This document shows, one piece after another, positions 50,901 to 62,900 of a stretch of DNA of 64,000 nt. Origin of the DNA: Zygaena filipendulae (lineage: Eukaryota > Arthropoda > Insecta > Lepidoptera > Zygaenidae); the NCBI GenBank assembly GCA_907165275.2, contig OU015651.1, positions 3,866,501 through 3,930,500 on the forward strand. Reading direction: 5' to 3'. The position numbers were made by a program, and so were the translations under genes. Position 1 is the stretch's first letter, and each line of letters opens with the position of its first letter. The notes below the pieces were generated by a model that made no database searches, was not told the DNA's origin, and worked only from the letters and a program-made list of their open reading frames with translations.

Positions 50901-53900
50901 CTTTCAATCCTTTATCTAAACCTAAACATGCGTTATACACAGTGTATCTTTCACATGTAAATCTTGCATATTGCAAGTTATACATAATACACTCATAATA
51001 TAATATAACATAATCATAATACCCACACACGCAATCTCACACACCCACGCACTCACCCACTCGACACACTCACCCTTCCGCACGACACACACACACACAC
51101 ACACCCACCCTCACACACCCATATACACACGCACACTCGCACAATACCCTACCCTCATATTAAATAACTATGTTATCTATACACTCCCACCTCGTCTCCC
51201 TATTCCCCCCATCCCCTTCTTCCCTCCTTGTCTACTTGTTCTGTACTCCTAGCGTATATTCAGTAAATTGCCCAAGTCTCCCTCTCTTAAGTTAAGTTAG
51301 AAATTACTTAATTCTTTATGATGTTATTCCTGGTTTTGCATTGTTACCTACTTCTAAGATTGAAAGAGCGGTGACTCCCAACACAGGCGCAAGCCTACTG
51401 GGAGCTCCTGCCACTAGTATTTAAGCAAGCATGTAAGAACAAATAAATAAATAAAATAAAAAATAAAAAATAAAAAAAAAAAAATAAAAATAAATTACAA
51501 TACAAGCTCGGGCACACTTTTTTGAAACGTAAAAAATAAAATTATTTGAAAAAAAAATATATATATACATATATGTCTTCACTCATCTTTTTTAATTATG
51601 ACGTCAATAATGTTTAGTTTTGCCAATGATATTATGTTTTTCAGAAAAAAAAAATTTGGTTCAGTCAAAAATCATAGCTGTCACTTCGAATATTCTTACT
51701 AGGCGGATTTCATATTTTTTTTAAATAATTTCACGTTTGATAATGTGTTACTTGCTGATAATAATCATTAAAAGACATTACACCACTTAAAAAAACAGTA
51801 GTTTTATACAAATCTGTTTGTGAGACTACTCCACGCACCATTTGTGTTTATGCTCAATAAAGTATACAAACCAACAAACAAACATGATTATTTACTAATT
51901 ATTATTGGTAGAGATACATTACCGTTTCCGTGCACGGTCTCGTCGACGGAGGGCGGCGGCGAGGGCGAGCGCGCCAGCTTGAGGTCGTACTTGCCCTCCT
52001 TGCCCATGCGGTAGGAGTTGGTGCCGCCCGCGTCCCACGCCACGCGCACCCACCCGTCCTCGCCCAGCTCGCCGATCACGCGGCCCTCGCCCCCGGGAAC
52101 ACCGTCCTAAGGCAACGGTAGAGAGTTCCAACTGTTACTACGCAGCGCGATACTATACCCACCCCCACGCCTCGCCAACTTCGTGCCCAACGTAGTGGGT
52201 AGCCTAGCTTCTAGCCGCCCCCCCGGCGCGAACCCTGAGACAGCCGGGCACACAAAACGTGTGCAGACAGCCGGCCGCCAGTCAGTTTAAGGTAGATAAA
52301 TCGGATCGGTGGTAAAGAGTGTCAACCCACCTCCAACCCAGGGTCCTACCAACCAATCTTGGTTATACGGACCGAATCGCGGGCCGGAACGCCCCAGTCG
52401 CCCGGGACGTACCGTACCCTACACATTCTTTTTTTTGTTCTGATCCTTGTCCCTAGTTGCCACTCTCCCCTTTCTGGGGCTTGACGTTCACAAAAACGGT
52501 GACTTCGCCGCCTGCTCACAGTTGCTGATCCTCCAGCGCCTTCCTCTTCTTGTGCCATCGGCGCGCAAATACCTTCAGTGCCGCGAAGTTGCCCTCCGTG
52601 CTTACCAGGTCCGCAAAGTAGACCGGACCCGCCCTCACTACTTGCGCAAGCAACGCCCGGCGCTCCCGAGTGTACAGCTGACAATCCCATAGCACATGGT
52701 CCCGGTATTCGTCGGTGACACCGCAATAACAGAGGCCGGTCTCACTCAGGGCTAGGTCCCGCAACCTCCCTCTGAACATGCCGTGTCCAGTTAACAGCTG
52801 CGAGACAACGTAGTCCGGCTCCACGAAAGTCGACCTCAACCGCACGCTCACGTCCGGGAAGAACCGGAAGAGATCCCGACCCTTATCCACCTCGGCCCAC
52901 CGCGCCTGCCACTCCTCGACTACTCCGTCAAGGATCGCTCTCTTTCGCCTTCGCCACTCGGCGCCAAAGAGCCCTACCCTGGCTTCCTCCTGCCTACCAG
53001 CACGCGTCACTTCCAAGTCCGCAGGGAGAACCCCCGCTAAGACAGGGAGAGCAGCGGTGCTCACAGAACCGTACGCTTTTGTCAAAAGAATCAACGATGG
53101 TCTTTGTGTCCGCAAAAGGGGGCTGCGGACGACGTGAAGCGCCGCCCGCCGGAACCAGACCAGCGCCGCATAGGTAATTGTAGCCACGTACGTGCCACGA
53201 TACACAAAACTCAACGCTTTGAATTTAACGCCCCACGAGCTAGCCGAGACGCGCGACATTTTGCCGAAGCAGTTCGCCGCGCGCTCACCCATGTATCGTG
53301 CATGCGGGGCGTAGGATCTGGTGTTATCGATCACTACGCCCAGCAGCCTCGCCTCAGAAACCGCCCTAACCGAGGCCCCCTCCAGCCTGATAGTGGGCGG
53401 CCGCTGGAAGCGGCCCTTGATCGTCATCGCCTGGGATTTTGCAGAGGAGAATCCCAGGCGATTTCGCGCGCCCCAGTCAGCAACCGCCCTGAGAATCTCG
53501 TCCGCCTTCCGCTCTATATCAGCCCTGGACCGCGCCTCAATCAGGACGGTGACATCATCGGCATACGCGACAAGCCTTGACCCATCCGGAAGCGGTAGCC
53601 GCAAAAGATCATCCATGAGGACGTTCCACAGCGCCGGGCCCAAAACTGATCCTTGAGGGCACCCCATTGTGGACTTCTTCCACGTCGCCCGATGGCCCAC
53701 AAACATCCCCACCTGTCTGTTTGTGAAATAATCCAGCAGCATTTTGTAAACGTTGGGTGGGCAGCCACTCTGCTTGATCTTTACGAGGATCATCGGCCAC
53801 CAGGCGTTGTCGAAGGCCCCCGAAATGTCCAACATGATAGCCTGTACGTATGGCATCGTCGTGTGCTGTGGAACGTCGAGCACCGCTTGTAAGGCCGTTA

Positions 53901-56900
53901 CGGTCGACCTACCTCTGACAAAACCGTGTTGATGCTCGGATATCCTTGTCGCGATAGACGGGACACAATCTAAAATTACACGCTCAAGTAGCTTTCCAAT
54001 TACCGGCAACAGAGTAATTGGGCGGTACGCCTTCGGATCGGATAAAGGCTTGCCGTTACACTTCGGGATGACCACTAGCCTACCCTTCTTCCACACATTA
54101 GGAAAGACGCCTTCACGGACGCAAGCGCCCAAGGCATACGTCAGCTCACTAGCACATGCCGGCCACGCCTGCCGCAGGATGCGGGCCGTTATCCCATCCA
54201 GTCCCGGGGCCTTGTTTGGCATCTGCCTAATGTGCCACCAAAGCCGGTCCCCGCTGATTGGATCCGCGTCTCTTCCCGAAGGCAAGCACGCGGCCGTAAA
54301 GAGTGTCAGTAAAAAATGTTTTTTCTATCTTCATTATGGCTTTAAGTATATTAATAGGTCTTAAATAAGTCTTTGAGATTGTTGGTCCTTCGAGCCGGAT
54401 GTGAATATTAGTATAAAATCAACATAATATGAAACAAATACCTGATCACCCCACTTCCAATCTTTCCCTCGTACAACTCTGGTCCCAATCTTCATAAGCG
54501 ACGCGAGCTCTGGACCGGACAAGGAGGCACCGCGAGCTCGAGCGCCCAGCCTTTCATCCTCGTAGATTATCAAACATTCCGCTAAAAAGAAAAGCTACTT
54601 TAGACTCTTCGCAATAGAGTTAAAATTAAGCTGGAGTATCATTACTTACACTTTGACTTGAGGCCATTGCAGATAAGCGAAGTGTGCTGCGTTGCGTCCC
54701 CGCCTATTTGTTTTAACAACGTTAAACAGGAACTTAGCGCCCCGCCGTTAATCAGTTGTTCCAATTCCGGACCCTGAGTACCTTCTATCAGCAGCGACAG
54801 TAGAGTTATAAGGAACCTGAAAAAACTACCTGTTCAATAACAGAATTCTATTTTATGTCTATTAGCATAAGAATCAAATTAAAATACCTCGCTCTAGAAG
54901 GTCGATTCAATAACGCGTGAGCACCGTAATTAGCGCTCATCTTCAAAGGAAGCGGTTGACTCTGTTCGCCTTCAAGAACTTTAGCTTTTAGTTCTATAAG
55001 AATAAAGTCCATCAATTTTGATCTTTCTAAAAGCACCATGTATTTGGTGTACGGTATCACAGATTCGATGCCTTTCAGAGGAGATGTCAATGGCACAGTC
55101 GGTTTTAGTGGAGTATAAGGAGGCGAGTCCGCCATAGAAGCTCCCAGAAGACCAACTAACGCCGCGTATTTAACACTTTCAGACATTGTTTGAGACGAGT
55201 GCAATATATCGTTAATCATGGCATATCCAGTCTTTCTTATCTCCGCTCTTTGCACCTGAAAATTACACGTATCATTATAATCATTGAGTGGAATTTTCAA
55301 TATAGAATTTCAATTTATTTATATGAATAAAATAATGAATACCTGACAGTACAATGCCCGTCTCAGGATGTCGATGTCGCAAGGCTGCTCGGTCATGACG
55401 AAGTCAATGATCGACGTCGTCAAACTTTGCTGTTCAGGAGTGACTTGTTCCAGCATCCAGTACAAATCTGGAATAAATTACTAAACATTACCAGCAATTC
55501 CTATTAATTAATGCAAAACAACTTTTATTTAGAGGGTTTAAGGGTTTAAGAGGGGAGTCAATATGAAACACTAGGTTGGACTTTTGGTTTTGTTCTTTTC
55601 AGAAAATATTTGGTTCTAAGTACAGTAAACTCTAAGCCTCAGATAAGTAATTATATTTTTCAAACCTTTTTCTTCACAAGCCAGCTTCGCCACCCAAGCA
55701 TTAACGAATTTGTTTCTCTCTGAATTGTCGTCGTCTTTTTCCTCGTCGGCCATAATGAGATCGTTCTTGAGATCATCAGCTAACAGCATCACCTCATGCT
55801 TCTCGCTTTCCATGGACTCTTTGAGAATCGAGTTATCTGTCATATCGTTTATGGAACTAATCGAGATTTCGTTCGTGGGAGTCTTGTCATCGTAATCTTT
55901 GTCTAATATGTCTTCCCTTTCCGTCACTTTCAAATCGACACGTTGCAGGCCGTCATTGTTGGATGCGTTTTTCATTTCTTTCTCGAGAAGTTTGTCTTTG
56001 CCTTTTTGTTTTTTCGATTGTCTATTGGCTGTGTCGTATGCGGCTGGATCACCAGTGCCGTCTACATTCGAACCTCGAGAGGGTTCCACGACAACGTTCG
56101 GGGTGAGTTCGTCCGGTGTCTTGCTAGCTGCGTTGGCTATAGAAGACTTAATGAGTAGAGCATCGCCCTGCAACAGGCTACCGGTTGCTTTCAGCATGCT
56201 CTTACTTAGACTGTTTTGTCTGTTTCTCAAGTCTTTTGTTGTTTCAAAGCTGTAAAAAAGATTTAACATACGCTTTACCGGATCAACTTAGCAAGTGTTA
56301 ATAAAATACACTTTTAAAACCAAAAAAGAAACATCAAAATAAAAAAAACAAGAATATGTTAGATTATATTAGGGGGAGTTCAGATTTTTTTCTATTTTCA
56401 ATAATGATAAAATATTACATGTACAACTAAAAATACTAACATAGGCACTGAGTAAGGCCAATTGTTACTAATATGCATACTAAAATATGATCTATGAATC
56501 TGAACGTCTCAAATATGATGGGCAGATGGGCAGTCTAGATGGGCAGCCGACCGGGTTTGCCAGGTGCTTGCAATCTATGGTTTGATTAAACGTATGGTCG
56601 TTAACTGACCACTTGTTGAAGGTGGGCGACTTGGCCATGCGCACGACGCGCCGGAAGACGCGCGCGGCGGCGGGCGGCGCGCGGGCGGGCGGCCGCGCGC
56701 GCAGCGCCGCCACCGCCGGCGACACCGCCGCGCGCACCTCGTGCAGCAGGAAGCGCGCGCGGGACAGCGGCGCGCTGCACACCTGCGCGCGCGCACGTTA
56801 CACACGCTCGTCATTCATGAACTTTCGCACTCATACTACTACACTGTACACTACATACTTATTTATTTATTTATTCATTTATTCAGCCAACAGAAATACA

Positions 56901-59900
56901 CCAGCTTACAAATTACAACGTACAAATCTATGGAAAGCATTGTTTATTTACGTATTCATCACAATTTTATAGTAATAAAAACGCATAGCCCACAGAAGCA
57001 TGCTTATACAATAAATATTGTATAAGCATGCTTCTGTGGGCTATGATTATGTCTGACACGCTCTATATACTCAGCAAACCAGCACTTAAATAAAATTTTG
57101 ATTGAAACAATTTGCTATTGGTCAGTACTGTACAAGTACTGTCTAGTGTAAAATACATACACGATACGTCCTTCGTCACTGTCATCCTTGCTTTGCTGTA
57201 AATTTGGTTAAGAAACTGAAAATGAACAAGATATTATTACCTCTTTATATCCTCTAGAGAGCTTTTGCCTCGTTCTCATCAATGTCCACTTGCTCTGTTG
57301 AACTGCCTTCACAATCTCCGACATCGCTGGTGACAATTTCACTTCGCCTCTTTCCATTTCTGCAATAAAAATAATGATTTCAGAGCGAGTCATACAGAGG
57401 TCAAGGCGGGCGTGTCCCAGCAAGATGTAGGCGGAGCGCACGTCAAAAAGTGAAATTTTATCACCACAGGACACAGAAAAGTACTATTGTACTTATGTGC
57501 TACTACTTACAAACTGGGGCAAATAATACTTAATACTATTACTATGTATAAAAATATTTCATGACTCCCTACGTCCCGCCATAACGTAGCGTTAAACTGT
57601 CAACAAAAAAAGATCAACTATCAACATAGATTGAAAAATATCAACTTGAATTTCGATCGAAAAATTCGTCACTTGCCGTGCCCCGGCGCGAGCTTTACGA
57701 CTCACGCATGCACACTGGAGTGTTGTTCCTGTAGTAGTAGGTAGTTAAACCACCTCGCTTATATAGGCTCGCACGGCCACAGCAGGTGCACGTCACTGTG
57801 GGAGTGTGCACTGTGCACCACTCACCGGCGGTGGCGGTGGCGAGCGCGTGCTCCTTGAGCCCCGCGTGATACAGCAGCGCGGCGAGCAGCGCGCGCCGCA
57901 GCTCCTCCAGCGGGTGCTCGGGCGGGAAGTGCGGCGCGCAGCCCTCGCGCCGCTCGCACGCCCACCACAGGTGCAGCGCGAGCGGATCCTGCGCACACGC
58001 ACAATAAACCACTTTAGTTCAAACGAAAACCAGAACGGGCTTTGATTGACCACTCAATGGATATACCGCATGCGCTACACCAACCATATATAAAACAAAT
58101 AATATTACAAATCAAGTTTTTCTTTTGTTATAGCGTAGCGTAGTGCAAAGTCATTTAAAAGTAGACCTAGTGTTCTCGCGACAGGGTGTTCGTTTTACTA
58201 ACTACATATTTGGTTAAGTTGATGGTATGATTATGAATTTTAGTATGACACAGTAACCATGATCTTATTCAAGTGTCAAATATAACGGGTCGCATAAAAA
58301 TGTGTTCATCAGTTCACTATAATACTGTGGTATATTTCTTGTATGTAATAATCACACTGCTCACATGCAGCTTGGGTTCGGCGAGCGCGTGCAGCAGGTC
58401 GTCGGCGCGCGCGGACGGGCCGGCGGCGGCGAGCGCGAGGCGCGCGGGCGCGGGCGCGGTCGCGGGCGGGGCGCGCGGCGCGGCGCGGGGCGGCGGCGGG
58501 GCGTCGGCCGCGGGGCTGTTGCCGCCGGTCGACGCGCCGCTGCGCGCCTCCGCCCTCTCCTCCTCGAACGGGTTCGCCGGCTGGGACACCTGCGCACACA
58601 ACCCCAAGGATCTTTAACAAAATCGTACCGGTTTTATAAATAGGTATCAGTTAAAAAACACACATTCACATACGCACTTTATCAAATTAAATGCAGTACA
58701 AATACAGCAACCGCGCTGTCGGCCTACTACGCTTACGCTTACTCATGGCTAAAATATGGGATCATGTTGTGGGGAAACAGTGTCAACGCTGATGAACTGT
58801 TCCGAATGCAAAAGAAGTGTATCAGAATTATAGCACAAATAAATAACGAAGATAGTTGTAGACCATATTTCATAAAGTACAAACTACTTACCCTGACATC
58901 AATATATATACATGACATATGCTCATTTGTTCATCGCAACAAAAATTTATTTCTTAAAGTTATGGATACCCACAACAGAAACACTCCAAATAAAAATCGC
59001 CTGTACTTACCACCTTCTAGAATTAAAATGCTTAGTTCCAGCCCCCACCACATGGCAGTCAAAATATATAATAAACTACCAGTGCACATCTCAAATGAAA
59101 ATGAATTTAATTTGTTTAATAAAAGCCTTAAACTATTTCTAATAGAAAAATGTTTTTATTCGCTTAGGGACTATTTTGATGACCAAACCTGAACCTTGAC
59201 ATGCATTATTTAATAATTAATCAATGATAAATAGCCATAATTCTTATCAAAATCTTTAAATGACATAATTTATTGGAAAAACAATTGCCTAATTAATGTA
59301 TGAAATGTTTATTTAATTTTAATTTAATAATGTTGCAACCCCTGTAAAGGGAACCTAAGTTTAAAAGCGCTGTACAACTATTATGTTTATTATCCTTTGT
59401 ACACTTAGTGAGCAATAAATACTTGAATACTTGAATACTTGAACGTTTTTATACGACAAACGAATCAATAATAGCGTCTCATCATTATGTTCGGTTATGG
59501 GGTTCGAGGTAAATCGGAATGAAACTCCATATTTACATCATTGAGTATTACGTTTTTTCCAACGCGGTTCAGATCGCGCTATTTTCTAACACAATACTAT
59601 ATTTCGATTATCGCGTCATTCTATCTGTTACCTTTCACGCTCAACTGCTCAATCGATCATAATCTCGCCAGATGGCCGGGTAGCGAAGATGTAGCCTAAG
59701 GTGGTAGGTGAGATGCGAGCGTAGGTACCTGCAGCCCCCCGCGCAGGAAGTCGGCGGCGGCGTAGGGCGCGGCGTCCCGCTCCACCGGCTGCGCGGGCAG
59801 CGAGCGCGCCAGCCGCGCGCCGCACTGCGCCAGCCCCAGCGACAGGTTGAACGCGCACGACGACAGCATGTGCAGCGCGCGCAGGCTCCACACGCTCTCC

Positions 59901-62900
59901 TGGACCAACAACACTACACCAGTACAATACCAATACCTACAGTACCACAACACACCCGCTTAATAGTAATAAATCTCTTATTTGCAGGAATATGGTACAT
60001 AATTAAAATACATTCAACATATTCTACCGTACTGTACTCACATGGTCCCTCGCATGTCAAACTTTAATTTATTTTTGACCCACTGGATAATAGTGCCACC
60101 TAGTTCAAAACTAAGCAGAGCTACTATGAAATCAATTTCTTCACAGATTTATTTTGTTGTAAACCCAAACTCAGGGTTAACACAAATCTAAATTACAAAC
60201 GTATAAATTCTCATCCCGATGGGGGGATTAAACCCGCGACACCTGGCCTCAGTAAGTTACCTTAGCCTATAGTAAGTATATATTTATTCCATTATATCTG
60301 CAGAAATATGTATGCACTTTTGACAATTATTAAAATGTATAGGTACATATTGGTGCTGGTGATTGTACGTAGATCCCCCCCCCCACAGTGCCCACTCGCT
60401 CACGCACACACGCACACACCCCCCGAGCGACTCACGTGACACTTGTGCGCGTGTATCCGGTCCGCGTGCACGCCCACGCAGCTGTCGGTGATGTGCGACA
60501 GGTGCGCGGCGTGCGGCGCGGCGGCGAGCGCGCGCGTCGCGTCCCGCCCGCGCAGCGAGCGCACCAGCTCGGCGGTGCGCGCGCACTCGCACCGGAACTT
60601 GGACACGTCGTACACGAAGCCGGACACGATCAGCCACGAGCCGCCCTCGCGGGTGTGGTTCTCTATGTCGCAACTGTTGCACGGTCACAGGGAACATATA
60701 ATATCCTACTAATATTATGAATGCGAAAGTTTGTAAGTATGTATGGATGGATGGATGGATGGATAGATGGATGTTTGTTACTCTTTCACGCTAAAACTAC
60801 TGGATGGATTTAAATGAAACTTTACAATAATTATATAGCTTATACATCAGATTAACACAAAAGGTACTTTTTATGCTGGAATTTCCGCGGAAACTCTAAA
60901 ACTACCCCGAGTGAAACCGCGGGGCACAACTAGTATATACATAAGAATTTCGATTTCATTGTCAACAAGATTGTCAACTTGACTAAGAAGGCAGGCGTTG
61001 TTGCGATGGAACGTGGTCATTAAAATGTGTGCGATAATATGCACAAACGTTTTTTTTTTAACTAGGAAACACGACGCTAACTGTTTTTTTTAAAAACTGC
61101 TGCGTCTAGTGAAATTTTAAATTTTCTAATTAAAGGCAAGCATATAATGAACTTTTGGAAGATCCCGCATTAGATGTCTTCCAAAAGTCCTCACTAAAAG
61201 CGTGAAAACTTATAATTATGAAATGAATTGCGTCGTTAGTTTCGAAGGGACCGGTCGAGATTGGAGTTCTTTCTTTTCAAACAAAGATACACGTATTTCA
61301 GGACTTTTAGTAGGCAATACAACCGCCAAGGGTGTAACATTACAATCACATATGTTTGATCGTGTACATAATGACTCACTCTCTAATGACGGTGTAGTTG
61401 TTATGCGGCCGCTTAGGTGCGAGTCCGGGCCAGCCGAGCAGGTCGGCGTCGTGCGGCGCGGCGGAGGGCAGAGCGCGCGCCGCCGCGTCGCAGGCGCGCG
61501 CCGCCCGCACCAGCTCGGGGCCCGCGCCCGCCAGCGCGTTGGGGCAGCGCGCCGCGCACGCGCACACCCACGCGCCCAGCTCGCTCAGCACGCGACCTGC
61601 ACAAGGCGGAACAAACTTATAACATCACTAGCTGTTCCCTACGGTTTAAAAAAAATAAAATACATAAAATAAACTACCTGCGAGAATTCCGAGGTAAAAA
61701 GTACCCTGTTTTTTCTGTACCACTGACAAGATGTATGAAAAATTTCATGATGATCGGTTATTCGCATTTAGTTTAGTTTAGTTTAGTTTATTTTATTTCG
61801 TACTATCAGTGTTAACAAAATGTCAAGATAAAATGTCACAGAGAATAGTACAATTGTCAAATAATAATAATAATATGATGATACAATACAAAAATAATAA
61901 TATTACAAAATAGTAATAAAATAGCAATGTCAAGTAAATTTAATATCTAAAAATATGAATAAATTCTATTATATAGTTTTTACATAAAATTCATTTATGG
62001 AGTAATATGCTTTATCCAATAAATAGGCTTTCAATCGGCGATAAAAAGTTTTGTCATCATTTTCTTTCCGTAAATCTGCGGGTAGCTGCTCGTAATATGT
62101 AGGTCCAATTACTCGCGGGTTTTTACTTGCTAATTTTGTTCTACGTGATACAGTCTCAAGTTTTTCAGTATTACGAAGATTTCGCCCACCACCCGTTCGG
62201 CGTCTGAAGTCAGTCATGTTTTGTCTTACATATTTTACTATCTCAAATATGTAAAGTGAGCACAACGTCATAATTCCTTGTTGTTTAAAAAGGTTCCTAC
62301 ACGATTCTCTTGGCTTTACTCCCGCGACTATCCTCAGTGCACGTTTCTGAAGGACGAATACCCGTTGGTGATCAGTGGAATTGCCCCACAACATAACACC
62401 GTACGCCATCACAGAATGGAAGTGTGCAAAATATACCTGACGCATGATATTTTTTGAGACTAACGGGCATAGTCTACGTAAGGCATATGCAGCACTACTT
62501 AGTTTGGCGCAAAGAGCCTGAACGTGGGATTTCCAGTTGATGTTGGAGTCTAAAGTGAATCCGAGGAAACGGCATTCGTCAGATAACGGCACAGGGCAGT
62601 CTAACGTAGGTGTAATTGAAGGTGGTCGCGCGGAAAATAGCAATAGTTTAGATTTTGCCGTATTTAATATCAGGCCGTTCACTGTGAACCAGTCGAGGAG
62701 TTGTTTGTGAGTGTTTATTATTTTTGTGTTAAGTTGTTCATATGTACGTGCACTGACCACAATGGTTGTGTCATCCGCAAACAAAACAGCTAAACCATTT
62801 CTAATGAAATTTGACAAGTCGTTAATGAAAATCAGGAATAGTGTATTCCCTAAGGATGAACCCTGAGGGATACCGATGGTGACGTCACCAGTCTTCGACC

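Larger units (their letters stand above)
45713..51493 (+). mobile_element. Near-complete CR1-like non-LTR retrotransposon (two ORFs), antisense in a HERC2 intron
   Basis: About 5.8 kb, with a 5' leader (45713-46348), ORF1, a roughly 510-bp spacer, ORF2, a 3' region and an A-rich AATAAA-type tail (about 51440-51493). The 8-bp sequence ATTACAAT flanks both sides (45705-45712 and 51494-51501), consistent with a target-site duplication. Both ORFs are uninterrupted, so insertion looks recent. It lies in the HERC2 intron between exons 51923-52106 and 45320-45571, on the opposite strand. The leader has a near-repeat of about 37 nt at 46173-46209 and 46282-46319, directly before ORF1. ORF architecture and the FP-type ORF1 suggest the CR1/Jockey group; the exact clade needs a phylogeny. 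Confidence 0.85.

Noticed and set aside
56606..56612. Donor GTTAAC for HERC2 exon ending near 56606
   Set aside because: It leads to an immediate stop in the next exon; GTGGTC seven bases earlier keeps the frame.
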